Shown here: positions 17,919 to 27,612 of the stretch, piece after piece | Layout of the letters: each line of letters begins with the position of its first letter | Numbering within the stretch: the stretch's first letter is position 1 | Origin: Roseovarius sp. | GTDB taxonomy: Bacteria > Pseudomonadota > Alphaproteobacteria > Rhodobacterales > Rhodobacteraceae | DNA: 64,000 nt | Reading direction: 5' to 3' | Assembly (NCBI GenBank): GCA_002720475.1 | Contig: PBIL01000002.1 | Location: forward strand, 65,099-129,098 | Made by a program: the position numbers and the translations under genes | The notes under the pieces: generated by a model | The model's input: the letters and a program-made list of their open reading frames with translations, nothing else | What the model was told of the DNA's origin: nothing | The model's database searches: none

Positions 17919-19331
17919 TCACTTCAGCGCCTCCAGCTTGGCGGGGTCGAAATCGGGACCGGGGACAAGTTCCACGCCGTCCTTGCTCATGCGAACTTCG
18001 ACACCTGCACTGATTAACTCCGCCTTCATCGCATCGACCTGTGAAAAATCGTTGGACAGCTTTGCATTGTTCCAAAGCAGGCTTAATTCCGACGCGAGGG
18101 CTGCCAGCTCGGACGACGGTCCGGATCCAAAGCCACTTGGAAATTCTGCGCGATACTTTCGCTCCATTTCCCGCTCCCTGTCGGAAAGGAAGCCCAGAAA
18201 CCTGGCATTATCTAAAAGTTTCTGTGGCTTATCATGTAATGCACGAAGAAATGAAAGCGCGAGGTGCATGTTCATGTCGTCCGCCAGCGCATTGACGATT
18301 TGTTGTTCCGGTTGAAACGCATCATTCGCAGTGGGCTCAAGCTCCCAGGTCAAGCCCATCCAATATTTCAATGTAGTGGCGGCATCCTTCGCCTTCTTTT
18401 CTGTCCAGTCCATCGGCTTCCGATAGTGCGTCGAAAGAAAAACAAACCGGATCACCTCGCCCGGCACGCCCTGATCCAGCAAATCCCGCACGGTGAAGAA
18501 ATTGCCCAGGCTCTTGGACATCTTCTTCCCCTCGACCTGCAGCATCTCGTTGTGCAGCCAGACCTTCGCGAACTCCCCCTCGGGATGCGCGCAGCAGCTT
18601 TGCGCGATCTCGTTCTCGTGGTGCGGGAACATCAGGTCGTTGCCACCGCCGTGGATGTCGAAACTCTCGCCCAGAAGCTCATGCGCCATCGCCGAGCACT
18701 CGATATGCCAGCCCGGACGCCCCCTTCCCCATGGGCTCTCCCACCCCGGCAGGTCCGGCGCGGACGGCTTCCACAGAACGAAATCCATCGGGTTGCGCTT
18801 GTAGGGAGCCACCTCCACCCGCGCCCCCGCGATCATGTCCTCGACCGTGCGCCCCGAGAGCCGACCGTAGGCCGCATAGCTCTCGACCGAGAAGAGGACA
18901 TGCCCCTCCGCCTCGTAGGCATGGCCCCTGGCGATCAGATCCTCGATCATTGCCACCATCTGCGGGATGTACTGCGTCGCGCGCGGCATGTGGGTGGGCT
19001 CGAGCGCCCCCAGCTCCGCCATGTCATCCAGAAACCACTGCGTCGTTTCCGCCGTGATCTCGGAAATCTCCCGCCCGGTCTCCTTGGCGCGGGCGTTGAT
19101 CTTGTCATCCACGTCGGTGAAGTTGCGCACATAGGTCACGTGATCCGCGCCATAGACATGCCGCAACAGCCGGTAGAGCACGTCGAACACCACCACGGGG
19201 CGCGCATTGCCCAGATGCGCCCGGTCATAGACCGTCGGCCCGCAGACATACATCCGCACGTTTCCGGGATCGAGAGGCGCGAAGACCTCCTTCTTGCGGG
19301 TGCGGGTGTTGTAGAGCTTGATCGTCGTCAT
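17919..19331 (-). CDS. cysS: Cysteinyl-tRNA synthetase
   Basis: CysS charges tRNA-Cys. Taken from ATG 19331 (MTTIKLYNT) the protein is 470 residues, normal for the family. It has [13 protein letters not shown] with the HIGH-type HLGN, the zinc/cysteine ligand regions around [10 protein letters not shown] and HHENEIAQS, the KMSKS signature in [12 protein letters not shown], and a C-terminal DALR/anticodon region. The last 150 or so codons are written in clearly AT-richer DNA than the rest: 17990-18440 is near 50% GC and 18181-18240 is 24 of 60, while the protein stays intact and family-like. That looks like replacement of the 3' end by recombination. Confidence 0.96.
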   Translation of the reverse strand: MTTIKLYNTRTRKKEVFAPLDPGNVRMYVCGPTVYDRAHLGNARPVVVFDVLYRLLRHVYGADHVTYVRNFTDVDDKINARAKETGREISEITAETTQWFLDDMAELGALEPTHMPRATQYIPQMVAMIEDLIARGHAYEAEGHVLFSVESYAAYGRLSGRTVEDMIAGARVEVAPYKRNPMDFVLWKPSAPDLPGWESPWGRGRPGWHIECSAMAHELLGESFDIHGGGNDLMFPHHENEIAQSCCAHPEGEFAKVWLHNEMLQVEGKKMSKSLGNFFTVRDLLDQGVPGEVIRFVFLSTHYRKPMDWTEKKAKDAATTLKYWMGLTWELEPTANDAFQPEQQIVNALADDMNMHLALSFLRALHDKPQKLLDNARFLGFLSDREREMERKYRAEFPSGFGSGPSSELAALASELSLLWNNAKLSNDFSQVDAMKAELISAGVEVRMSKDGVELVPGPDFDPAKLEALK

Positions 19332-19400
19332 CGCGGCCCTCATGGATTGGCTGGAGCGGGGCTTAGCACCATCGCCCGGCGCTTGGAACCTCTCCGCGCC

Positions 19401-19871
19401 TCAGCCCTTGGGCGGGGCCTTGGGGGTGAATTCGCAGGTCACGGGCTTGATGTCGAGAAGCGGCGTGCCGTCCAGACAATCGAGCCCGCGCACGACGAGC
19501 GTGCCCCCCTCCACCCGCTCCAGCCGCACCCGCGACAGCCCGATGGGGTTTGGCCGCTGCGGAGAGCGCAGCGCGAAGGTGCCGAAATAGCGCCGCCCGT
19601 CATTGCCGGGGTTCTGCACCACCAGGTCGCGCCGCGCGCGGTCGAGCCAGTAGAGCAGGTCGAGATGGCGGTACGCCTCTACCCCCAGAAGCGCCTCAAC
19701 CCAGGGGGCGAAGACCTCCACCCGGCAGTCGGGACCGTCCTCGCGCCCCTGGCGCGGACAGTCCCGGCGCTCCGTCCAGGGCGTGTGGATGCGCCCGATG
19801 AAATGCAGCGCCGCATCTTGCGCCTCCGGCACCTCGACCAGCCTTTCGCCCGCGCGTATCCGGTCCTGCAT
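19401..19871 (-). CDS. TrmO-like tRNA (t6A37) methyltransferase family protein
   Basis: The 156-residue protein has the TsaA/TrmO fold signature: an N-terminal FIGRIHTPW strand, LDLLYWLDRARR, and the conserved RSPQRPNPIGLSRVRLERV with LDIKPVTCEF near the end. Family members add a methyl group to threonylcarbamoyl-adenosine 37 of tRNA-Thr using S-adenosylmethionine. Two ATGs are close, at 19871 and 19886; the first of these is preceded by a G run and is used here. It is divergent from the M24 peptidase gene, with about 80 bases between starts. Confidence 0.87.
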   Translation of the reverse strand: MQDRIRAGERLVEVPEAQDAALHFIGRIHTPWTERRDCPRQGREDGPDCRVEVFAPWVEALLGVEAYRHLDLLYWLDRARRDLVVQNPGNDGRRYFGTFALRSPQRPNPIGLSRVRLERVEGGTLVVRGLDCLDGTPLLDIKPVTCEFTPKAPPKG

Positions 19872-19950
19872 CCCCCGCCCCCGCATGTTGCCAATCCAGC
19901 GGCCCTTCTCTAGCACTGGAGCGCGCCCCGCGCCATGCAGGAGACGGCCC

Positions 19951-21750
19951 ATGTTCCAGAGCTTTGCCGAGACCGCGCGCCCCGAGCAGGGCCCGCCGCG
20001 CCTTGCCCGCCTGCGGCAGGCCATGGCGGAGAGGGGACTCGACGGCTGGCTCGTGCCGCGCGCCGATGCTCATCAGGGCGAATATGTCGCGCCCTGCGAC
20101 GACCGGCTGGCCTGGCTCACGGGCTTCACCGGCTCGGCGGGGCTCTGCGCGGTTCTGGCCGGGACGGCGGCGCTCTTCGTGGACGGGCGCTACCGCGTGC
20201 AGGCGCGCGCGCAGGTCGATACCGGGCATGTCACGCCGGTCGATTTCCCACAGATGAAACCCGGCCCCTGGCTTGCCGCGGCCCTGCCCGAGGGCGGCAC
20301 GGTGGGCTTCGATCCCTGGCTCTTCACGCCCGAGCAGATCGCCGAGATCGAGGAGGCCCTGCCCGGCACGATCCGCCTCCGGCCCGGTCCCGACCTGATC
20401 GGCAGCATCTGGCCGGACCGCCCGGCACCGCCCAGGGGCCCGATCCGCCCCTGGCCCGAGGATCTTGCCGGGGCGCGCCATGCCGAGAAACGCGCGCGTC
20501 TGGCCGAGGGGTTGCGGCAGGCAGGCGCACGCGCGGCGGTGATCACGCTCTGCGATTCGCTGGCCTGGCTGTTGAACATCCGTGGCAGCGACATCCCCCG
20601 CAACCCTGTGCCGCAAGGCTTTGCCATCCTCCACGATGACGGGCAGGTGGCGCTTTTTACCGAACCGGCCAAGCTTGACGAGGCGGCGCGCGCGCATCTG
20701 GGGGAAGAGGTGGCACTGGCCGCGCCCGCGGATTTCGGCCCCGCGCTCGACGCTCTCGACGGCCCCGTGCAGCTCGACCGAAAGAGCGTGCCGCTCTGGG
20801 TCGTCCATCGGCTCGAGGCGGCGGGTGTGGCGCATGTCTGGGGCGAAGACCCCTGTATCCTGCCCAAGGCGCGGAAGACCCCGGCCGAGATCGCGGCCAC
20901 GCGCCGCGCCCATCTGCGCGACGGGGCGGCAGTCTGCGAATTCCTCGCCTGGTTCGACGCGCAATCCCCCGGCACGCTGACCGAGATCGACGTGGTGAGG
21001 AAGCTGGAGGGGTGCCGCGCTGACACGGGCCAGCTTCTCGATATCAGCTTCGACACGATCGCCGGCTCCGGCCCCAACGGTGCCCTGCCGCATTACCGCG
21101 TGACCGAGGCCAGCAACCGGACGCTGCAAGCGGGCGATCTTCTGGTGCTCGACAGCGGCGGGCAATACATTGACGGAACCACCGACATCACCCGCACCCT
21201 GCCCGTGGGCACCCCCGGCGCGGAGGAGCGCGCAGCCTTTACCCGCGTGCTGCAGGGCATGATCGCCATCTCGCGCCTGCGCTTTCCGCGCGGACTTGCG
21301 GGCCGCGACCTGGATGCACTCGCGCGCTATCCCCTCTGGCTGGCGGATATGGATTACGGCCACGGCACCGGGCACGGCGTGGGCGTCTATGCCTGCGTGC
21401 ATGAAGGGCCGCAACGCCTTTCGCGCCTCTCGGAGGTGCCGCTCGCGCCCGGCATGATCCTGTCGAACGAGCCGGGCTATTACCGCGAAGGGGCCTTCGG
21501 CATCCGCATCGAGAACCTGATCGTGCTGCGCGAGGCGGCACCCCTCAAGGGGGGCGACGGGGCAACGCAGCTCGATTTCGAGACGCTCACCCATGTCCCG
21601 ATCGACCGCCGCCTGATCGCGCCCGAGGTGCTCACGCGCGCGGAACGCGCCTGGCTTGACGCCTATCACGCCACCTGCCGCGACAAGATTGGCCCTCTGC
21701 TTTCGGCCCCGGCGCGGCTATGGATGGATCACGCGACACGACCGCTTTGA
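19951..21750 (+). CDS. M24B-family aminopeptidase P
   Basis: The 599-residue protein is the long, multi-domain (eukaryotic XPNPEP-like) form of Xaa-Pro aminopeptidase. It has two N-terminal creatinase-like domains, then a pita-bread metallopeptidase domain. Metal ligands are visible in LDSGGQYIDGTTDITRT (two Asp), YGHGTGHGVG (His), and NEPGYYREGAFGIRIEN (two Glu). It removes N-terminal residues that precede proline, in the cytoplasm. The start is ATG 19951 with GGAG nine bases upstream. Confidence 0.94.
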   Translation: MFQSFAETARPEQGPPRLARLRQAMAERGLDGWLVPRADAHQGEYVAPCDDRLAWLTGFTGSAGLCAVLAGTAALFVDGRYRVQARAQVDTGHVTPVDFPQMKPGPWLAAALPEGGTVGFDPWLFTPEQIAEIEEALPGTIRLRPGPDLIGSIWPDRPAPPRGPIRPWPEDLAGARHAEKRARLAEGLRQAGARAAVITLCDSLAWLLNIRGSDIPRNPVPQGFAILHDDGQVALFTEPAKLDEAARAHLGEEVALAAPADFGPALDALDGPVQLDRKSVPLWVVHRLEAAGVAHVWGEDPCILPKARKTPAEIAATRRAHLRDGAAVCEFLAWFDAQSPGTLTEIDVVRKLEGCRADTGQLLDISFDTIAGSGPNGALPHYRVTEASNRTLQAGDLLVLDSGGQYIDGTTDITRTLPVGTPGAEERAAFTRVLQGMIAISRLRFPRGLAGRDLDALARYPLWLADMDYGHGTGHGVGVYACVHEGPQRLSRLSEVPLAPGMILSNEPGYYREGAFGIRIENLIVLREAAPLKGGDGATQLDFETLTHVPIDRRLIAPEVLTRAERAWLDAYHATCRDKIGPLLSAPARLWMDHATRPL

Positions 21751-21811
21751 CATGATTCTGTGAGCTTTGGTCGGCAGACCGAAGCGCAGACCGCACGGGA
21801 AGGAACGAGAC

Positions 21812-22153
21812 ATGGCCAAGATCACCATCCGCAAGGCAGACGGTACCTGGACGGTGCGCGCGGGCGGCGCGGTGCTTGCCGAAAGCCGCAATGCGCTGGA
21901 ACTGACCGAGGGCGACTATCCCTTCGTGATCTATTTCCCGCGCGCCGATATCGCCATGGCCTTTCTGGAGCCGAGCGAGCAGACAAGCCATTGCCCGTTC
22001 AAGGGCGATGCGCGCTATTTCTCCATCGTCACCAAGAGCCAGACGCTGACCAACGCCGCCTGGAGCTATGAGGATCCCAGGCCGGAGGTGGCCGCGATCA
22101 GGGATCACATCGCCTTCTATGCCACCGAGTCGGTGGCGGTCGAGCGGGTCTGA
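21812..22153 (+). CDS. DUF427 domain-containing protein
   Basis: The 113-residue protein matches the compact DUF427 family: WTVRAGGAVLAES, the YFPRADIAMAFLEPSE block, HCPFKGDARYFS, and a final YEDPRPEVAAIRDHIAFY. All these are typical landmarks. Biochemical function is not established. ATG 21812 is preceded by GAAGGAA at the right distance; the frame opens earlier only with a TTG. It is followed by tRNA-Val. Confidence 0.9.
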   Translation: MAKITIRKADGTWTVRAGGAVLAESRNALELTEGDYPFVIYFPRADIAMAFLEPSEQTSHCPFKGDARYFSIVTKSQTLTNAAWSYEDPRPEVAAIRDHIAFYATESVAVERV

Positions 22154-22209
22154 CCCCGTCCGCCTGCCCGCTTGCGCGGCCCCGCGGCTTTCGCTACGAA
22201 GCGCGGCAA

Positions 22210-22285
22210 GGGTGATTAGCTCAGTTGGTAGAGCGCCTCGTTTACACCGAGGATGTCGGGAGTTCGAGTCTCTCATCACCCACCA
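22210..22285 (+). tRNA. tRNA-Val (anticodon TAC)
   Basis: The 76-base gene folds as a complete cloverleaf. The acceptor stem is GGGTGAT/ATCACCC, the D arm lies in GCTCAGTTGGTAGAGC, and the anticodon stem CCTCG/CGAGG carries loop TTTACAC, giving anticodon TAC. The T arm contains GTTCGAGTC. The 3' CCA is encoded (22283-22285). Confidence 0.97.
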
Positions 22286-22365
22286 TGCGCTGCGCGCATC
22301 CGGTCCCGGCCCTTTCGTTCAGGGCCAGCGCCCCGACGGCAATCGCCGACAGCCCGAAGGAATGC

Positions 22366-22394
22366 CTCCCGGGGATCGCGCGGATCCCCGGGAG
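22366..22394. terminator. Strong palindromic hairpin between tRNA-Val and the DegP-like gene
   Basis: CTCCCGGGGATC at 22366-22377 pairs perfectly with GATCCCCGGGAG at 22383-22394 across a GCGCG loop, a 12-bp stem. It lies between convergent tRNA-Val and the protease gene. No T run follows on either strand, so it may be a bidirectional stop or a processing element rather than a classical intrinsic terminator. Confidence 0.5.
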
Positions 22395-22423
22395 CAGCCG
22401 GCCGGGACGGTCCGTGAGTGGTC

Positions 22424-23572
22424 TCAGGCCGGCTGATCCGCCTTGTTGCCGAGCACGACCTCGATCTGCCGGGGCTGGCCCGCGCGCAGGATCCCGAGGG
22501 TCACTTCGGTGCCCGGCCGGGACAGCGCCACGAGGCGCATGAGGTCGCGCGGGCTGTCCACCGCGCTGTCGCCGACCTGCGTGACGACATCCCCGCGCTT
22601 GAGGCCCGCCTTCGCGGCGGGTGTCTGCCCGCCCACGTCACCGATGAGCACGCCCCCGGGGCTGTCCATCCCGAGAGCGGCGGCGATATCCTCGGTCACG
22701 GGCTGGATCTGCCCCCCGAGCCAGCCGCGCGCCACCTGCCCGTCATCGGCAAGGTCCGCGATCACCTGTTGCGCGGTCCGTGCCGGCACGGCAAAGCCCA
22801 GCCCGACCGAACCGCCGGTGGGCGAGATGATCGCGGTATTGACCCCGACGACCCGGCCCTCGGCATCGAAGAGCGGGCCGCCGGAATTGCCCCGGTTGAT
22901 CGCGGCATCGGTCTGGATGAAATCGTCGAGCGGCCCGGCGTTGATATCGCGGCCGAGAGCCGAGACGATCCCCGATGTGACCGTGCTGCCCAGACCGAAG
23001 GGATTGCCGATGGCGATCACCTCCTCGCCCACGCGCAGCGCGGCGCTGTCACCCCAGGAAACATGGGGCAGGTCGTGATCGGCCGTGACGCGGATCAGCG
23101 CAAGATCGGTGGTCGGATCGGTGCCGACGATCTCGGCGGGCAGGCGCGTGCCGTCGGCCAGCGTGACCGTCACCTCGTCCGCCCCCTCGACGACATGGGC
23201 ATTGGTCACGATGTCGCCCCCGGCGGAGATGAGAAAGCCCGCACCGACACCCGCCTGCCGCCGCTCCTGTCCGTCCGGCTGTCCGGGCAGGCCGGGGAAC
23301 GGCAGGCCGAAGCGCCGCGCGAAGTCTTCGGAGAAGGGCAGCGGCATCTGCCCGCTGGCGGCGATATCGGCTTCGTCGAGGGTCTTCGTCACCTCGACGT
23401 AGACGACCGCGGGGGCAACCCGCTCGACCAGATCGGCATAACCGCCCGTCTGCACGCTTGCGGCCTCGGCCCGCGAGATGATCACGCTCTCGGGGGCTGC
23501 GATGCCCGCCGCGACAAGCGCCGTCGTCATGCAAAGGGCGGGCCAGAGGCGATGTTTGGATTTTTCCGTCAT
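22424..23572 (-). CDS. DegP/DegQ-like periplasmic trypsin-type serine protease with one PDZ domain
   Basis: From ATG 23572 (GGAGAGAGAG upstream) the 382-residue protein starts with a signal peptide (about residues 1-38) and then a trypsin-like domain. The triad is His126 in TNAHVVE, Asp156 in DLALIRV and Ser230 in GNSGGPL. A single PDZ domain follows (about 270-375), so it is nearer DegS/HtrA-like forms than two-PDZ DegP. The expected role is removal of misfolded envelope proteins. It is divergent from a response regulator gene, which fits control by that two-component pair as seen for CpxRA and degP, but this is inference. Confidence 0.92.
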   Translation of the reverse strand: MTEKSKHRLWPALCMTTALVAAGIAAPESVIISRAEAASVQTGGYADLVERVAPAVVYVEVTKTLDEADIAASGQMPLPFSEDFARRFGLPFPGLPGQPDGQERRQAGVGAGFLISAGGDIVTNAHVVEGADEVTVTLADGTRLPAEIVGTDPTTDLALIRVTADHDLPHVSWGDSAALRVGEEVIAIGNPFGLGSTVTSGIVSALGRDINAGPLDDFIQTDAAINRGNSGGPLFDAEGRVVGVNTAIISPTGGSVGLGFAVPARTAQQVIADLADDGQVARGWLGGQIQPVTEDIAAALGMDSPGGVLIGDVGGQTPAAKAGLKRGDVVTQVGDSAVDSPRDLMRLVALSRPGTEVTLGILRAGQPRQIEVVLGNKADQPA

Positions 23573-23730
23573 GGATCTCTCTCTCCTGCGAAAACCCGCT
23601 CCCCGGACGATGCCGGAGAGCCTGACGCATAGATCGGCCGACAAGATCGCAGGCGGCTTGCGGCAAGGTTACAAATGCGCAATCTTCGACAGATCGCGCC
23701 TCCCACGCGCGAAAAAGGGGACAGCCGATC

Positions 23731-24402
23731 ATGAAGCTCCTTGTCGTGGAGGACGACCGCACGACCGCAGACTACATCGTCGGCGGCCTGCGGCAGGAGG
23801 GGCATGTGGTGGACCATGTCGAGAACGGCCGCGACGCGCTCTGGCAGGCCATGGACGGGGCCTATGACGTGCTCGTGGTGGACCGGATGCTGCCCGGGCT
23901 CGACGGGCTGTCGCTGGTGCGGGCGCTGCGCGGCGCGCAGGTCACGACGCCGGTGATCTTCCTGACGACCGTCGGCGGCGTGGACGACCGGATCGAGGGG
24001 TTGAACGCGGGGGGTGACGACTATCTCGTGAAGCCCTTCGCCTTCGGCGAGCTTTCCGCGCGCATCCAGGCGCTGGCGCGGCGCCCGCAGATGCAGCCCG
24101 AGACAAGCCTGCTCACGGCGGGCGATCTGCGGATCGACCTGATCCGGCGCAAGGTCACGCGCGCGGGCACCGAGATCGACCTGTTGCCGCGCGAGTTTGC
24201 CCTGCTCGAACACCTGGTGCGCCGCAAGGGCCGGGTGCAGACCCGCACCATGCTGCTCGAGGCGGTGTGGGATATCGGCTTCGATCCGCAGACCAATGTC
24301 GTGGAAACCCATATCAGCCGGTTGCGCGCCAAGGTGGACAAGCCCTTCGGGCAAGATCTCATCCGGACGGTGCGCGGTGCCGGCTACATGATCGACGGCT
24401 GA
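23731..24402 (+). CDS. OmpR-family response regulator
   Basis: The 223-residue protein has a receiver domain at 1-115 with the acidic pair in VVEDD, phospho-acceptor Asp51 in VLVVDRMLPG and Lys in VKPFAFGEL, followed by an OmpR-type winged helix (about 125-220). The ending VRGAGYMI is typical of this family. It lies one base before the sensor kinase gene and divergent from the DegP-like protease. GGGGA precedes the ATG. Confidence 0.95.
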   Translation: MKLLVVEDDRTTADYIVGGLRQEGHVVDHVENGRDALWQAMDGAYDVLVVDRMLPGLDGLSLVRALRGAQVTTPVIFLTTVGGVDDRIEGLNAGGDDYLVKPFAFGELSARIQALARRPQMQPETSLLTAGDLRIDLIRRKVTRAGTEIDLLPREFALLEHLVRRKGRVQTRTMLLEAVWDIGFDPQTNVVETHISRLRAKVDKPFGQDLIRTVRGAGYMIDG

Positions 24403-24403
24403 C

Positions 24404-25792
24404 ATGGCTGATCCGGGCCGGATGTCGCGCGTCCTGCACCTGCTGCGTTCCTCGCCGGTGCGGCTGGCGGTCGGGCTGGTGATCCTGTTCTCGGTCGTCA
24501 ACCTCCTCAGCCTCGGCCTTGCCTGGCTCAAGATCCGCAGCAATGTCGAGGCGCAGATCGCCGCCAATCTCGAGCAGCAGATCGCCGGGTTCCGGGTGAC
24601 GCGCGATCCGCGCACGCTGGCCACCCTGGTCGAGGCCGAGGCCGCGGCCATCGACCCGGCGAACCGGATCCTCGTCTTCGTGGCCCCCGACGGCGTGTCC
24701 CACGGCAATGCCCGCGCCGAGATCCGCGGCCGCGAGATCAGCCTCGCGCAGCGCGAGGCGGGGCGTCCGCTCTCGCCGGACGGCTACGAGTATCGGACAC
24801 GCGCCATGGCGAGGGGCATGCTCATCGTCGCCGAGAGCCGCCGCGCGCTGCGCGATACCGAAGAGATCTTCGTCGCGGTGCTGATCTTCAGCATCCTGCC
24901 CACGGTGCTGATTTCGCTCGGTGCCGGCACCTGGCTCGCGGTGGCCTCGGCGCGCCGGGTGGGCCGGATCGAAACCGCGCTGCGACGGCTCGAGGCGGGC
25001 GATCTGGCCGCGCGCGTCTCGGATATGGGCGCGGCCGATGACCTTGCGCGGATCGGCGCGGGAATCGACCGGATGGCGCGGGCACAGGAAGGGGCGATGT
25101 CGGCGCTGCGGCAGGTCTCGGCGGATATCGCGCACGATCTCAAGACCCCCGTCCAGCGCATTTCGGTGATCCTTGCCGAACTCGCGGCGCGGCTCGGCGA
25201 CGGCACGGCCGAGGCGGATCTCGTCGCCCGCGCCGCCACCGAGGCAGAACGCGCGGCCGCGGTGTTCCAGTCGCTCCTGCTCATCGCGCAGATCGAGGGC
25301 GGCGGCGGCAAGGCGCGGTTTCGCGCCGTCGATCTTGCCGAAGTGCTGCGCACCTTCGCCGAGATCTATGCCCCCGCCGCCGAGGATAGCGGTCATCACC
25401 TCGTTCTCGGGGATCTGCCCGACATGCCCGTTTGCGTTCAGGGCGACCGGGGCCTGATCGGCCAGGCGGTCGCCAACCTGATCGAGAACGGGCTGCGCCA
25501 CACGCCCCCCGGCGCGCGGCTGTCGCTCGGGCTTGCCGAGACGCCGGACGGGGCGGTGATCACCGTGGCCGATGACGGGCCCGGCATCCCGGAGGAAGAG
25601 CGCGGCAATGTGCTGCGGCGGCTTTACCGTCTCGAACGGTCGCGCAGCACGCCGGGCCACGGGCTCGGGCTGTCGCTCGTCCAGGCGGTCACGGATCTGC
25701 ACCGGGCGCGGCTGCGCCTTGGTGACAACCACCCCGGCCTGCGCGTCGAGATCAGCTTTCCCGCCGCCCCCGGGGGCCGCGCCGGGACCTGA
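24404..25792 (+). CDS. Sensor histidine kinase
   Basis: The 462-residue kinase has a membrane helix near residues 19-42, a periplasmic sensing region, a second helix at about 156-180, a HAMP-like segment, an H-box ADIAHDLKTPVQRI with His244, and an HATPase domain with NLIENGLRHTP, DDGPGIP and GHGLGLSLV. It follows its response regulator by one base and is almost certainly co-transcribed. The signal is unknown; the adjacent protease suggests envelope stress. It is convergent with the CLC gene, separated by 21 bases. Confidence 0.94.
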   Translation: MADPGRMSRVLHLLRSSPVRLAVGLVILFSVVNLLSLGLAWLKIRSNVEAQIAANLEQQIAGFRVTRDPRTLATLVEAEAAAIDPANRILVFVAPDGVSHGNARAEIRGREISLAQREAGRPLSPDGYEYRTRAMARGMLIVAESRRALRDTEEIFVAVLIFSILPTVLISLGAGTWLAVASARRVGRIETALRRLEAGDLAARVSDMGAADDLARIGAGIDRMARAQEGAMSALRQVSADIAHDLKTPVQRISVILAELAARLGDGTAEADLVARAATEAERAAAVFQSLLLIAQIEGGGGKARFRAVDLAEVLRTFAEIYAPAAEDSGHHLVLGDLPDMPVCVQGDRGLIGQAVANLIENGLRHTPPGARLSLGLAETPDGAVITVADDGPGIPEEERGNVLRRLYRLERSRSTPGHGLGLSLVQAVTDLHRARLRLGDNHPGLRVEISFPAAPGGRAGT

Positions 25793-25813
25793 GCGGGCCG
25801 CGTGCCGGCCGCC

Positions 25814-27505
25814 CTACCCATGCTCCTCCTTGGAGACGGCGGCAAGCGCGCGGTTATACGCCTTGAGCGCGTCCACATGATAGAGCGCGCCAAGCAGTTC
25901 GGGCGGTGCCTCGCCGCCCGAGAGCGTGACCACGGGCAGAAAGGGCACGCCCGCCCGGTCGAAGGCGGGCATCGCCGTCTCGAGCGTGGCGCTGGCGTCA
26001 AGATAGAGCCCCTGCTCGATCAGCGACCAGCAGTGTTCCTCGCTTGGCGCGCGCTCGTGATCGCGCGGACGCATCAGGCGGCTGACGCGGAACATGCCCA
26101 GCAGATAGTCCTGCGGCCCGGCGACAAGGCGAATGCCGCGCCGCATCAGCTGCGTGAGGAAGAAGGACCGCTTGACCAGCCGCGCGCCGAGCGCCGTCGA
26201 GGTCGAGACGGCGACCATCACCGCAAGGCCGGTCTGCCAGTCGCCGGTGAGCTCGAACACGATCAGCGTGGTCGAGATCGGCGCGCCGAGCACCGCCGCC
26301 GCCACCGCCCCCGTTCCGGCCAGCGCATAGAGCGTATAGGCCCCCGAATAGTCAGGCACGAGGGACGTGGCGATCTGGCCGAAGGCAAGACCCGTGAGCG
26401 CGCCCACCATCAGCGAGGGCGAGAACACACCGCCCCCCATACGCCCGCCGACGGTGATCGCCACCGCCACCACCTTGAGCGCGGCGAAGACGATCGCCTC
26501 GTGCCAGACCAGCCGGCCGGACAGCGCGGCAAAGGTCGTCTCGTAGCCCACGCCGATGATATGGGGAAACCAGATCGCCAGCACGCCCAGCAGGAGCCCG
26601 GCCACCGCAGGCCGCAGCGCGCGCGGCAGGCGCAGGCGGACCTGCGCGTGTCCCGCCGCGTCCTCGGCAAGAAAGATCGCCATCATCATCAGCGCCGCCA
26701 CCAGGCCGCAGACCAGCCCGAGGATCAGGAAGGCGGGCAATTCGACATAGAATTCCAGCGCGCTGGTGCCCGGCAGGGTGAATTCGGTCACGTCGCCAAA
26801 GACCAGCCGGTTGATCACCGTGCCCGCCACGCTCGCGATCACGATGGGGGAAAAGGCATGAAGCGCGAAATGCCGCAGCACCACCTCGAGGGCAAAGAGC
26901 GCGCCCGCGATGGGCGCGTTGAACGAGGCCGAGACGGCCGCGGCCACCGCGCAGCCCAGAAGGTCGCGCCCGGTGACGCCATCGGCATGGATCCGGTCGC
27001 TCACCCAGGAGGAGATCACGGCGGCCAGGTGAACCACCGGCCCCTCGCGCCCCGAAGACCCGCCGGCACCGAGCGTGACGAGCGAGGCCGCCGCCGAGGC
27101 CAGCCCCTCGCGCCGCTCCACCCGTCCTTCGGTCAGCGCCGCGCCCTCGATCACGTCGGCAACCGCGCGCACCCGCCCGTCCGGCGTGAACCGGTGCAGG
27201 ATCTGCCCCACCACAAGCCCGCCCGCCACCGGCACCAGAAGGATCCAGTACCACGGCAGTCGCTCGGCCAGCGTGTGCAGCCCCGCCACGTCGTCGGTCC
27301 CGTAAAGCAGCCGCTCGAGCCCCGCGATCCCCATGCGAAAGCCGACCGCCGCAAACCCCGACGCGATCCCGACCAGAAGCGCGATGAGCCAGAACTGGAA
27401 CCGGCTCGGGCCGCGCTTGCGCAGGAGCCGCCAGCCCTCGCGCAGCCGGATCGCGGCCGCCCGGCGCTGGCGCGCGATGAACGATCTGTCCCTTGCCTGC
27501 GTCAC
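25814..27505 (-). CDS. CLC-family chloride channel/transporter with C-terminal CBS-like region
   Basis: The 563-residue protein has the CLC fold over residues 35-430. The filter segment GSSGREGPVV has the gating glutamate (Glu154, equivalent to E. coli Glu148). The block FNAPIAGALFALEVV carries Glu207 followed by Val208 where proton-coupled antiporters such as E. coli ClcA have a second glutamate, as in chloride channels. The GSGIP serine loop is not recognisable and RVRAVADVIEGAA occupies its place. The C-terminal 110 residues look like CBS domains. It could act as a channel or an atypical exchanger. Confidence 0.9.
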   Translation of the reverse strand: MTQARDRSFIARQRRAAAIRLREGWRLLRKRGPSRFQFWLIALLVGIASGFAAVGFRMGIAGLERLLYGTDDVAGLHTLAERLPWYWILLVPVAGGLVVGQILHRFTPDGRVRAVADVIEGAALTEGRVERREGLASAAASLVTLGAGGSSGREGPVVHLAAVISSWVSDRIHADGVTGRDLLGCAVAAAVSASFNAPIAGALFALEVVLRHFALHAFSPIVIASVAGTVINRLVFGDVTEFTLPGTSALEFYVELPAFLILGLVCGLVAALMMMAIFLAEDAAGHAQVRLRLPRALRPAVAGLLLGVLAIWFPHIIGVGYETTFAALSGRLVWHEAIVFAALKVVAVAITVGGRMGGGVFSPSLMVGALTGLAFGQIATSLVPDYSGAYTLYALAGTGAVAAAVLGAPISTTLIVFELTGDWQTGLAVMVAVSTSTALGARLVKRSFFLTQLMRRGIRLVAGPQDYLLGMFRVSRLMRPRDHERAPSEEHCWSLIEQGLYLDASATLETAMPAFDRAGVPFLPVVTLSGGEAPPELLGALYHVDALKAYNRALAAVSKEEHG

Positions 27506-27612
27506 GCCCTCATCCGACTGCCCTCATCCGACTGCCCCATGTCGCGCAGCCGCTTTCGCGCCGCGCCATCTTCGCCTAGGCTATCCCGACACGCACGACC
27601 GGAAGCCGCCCC

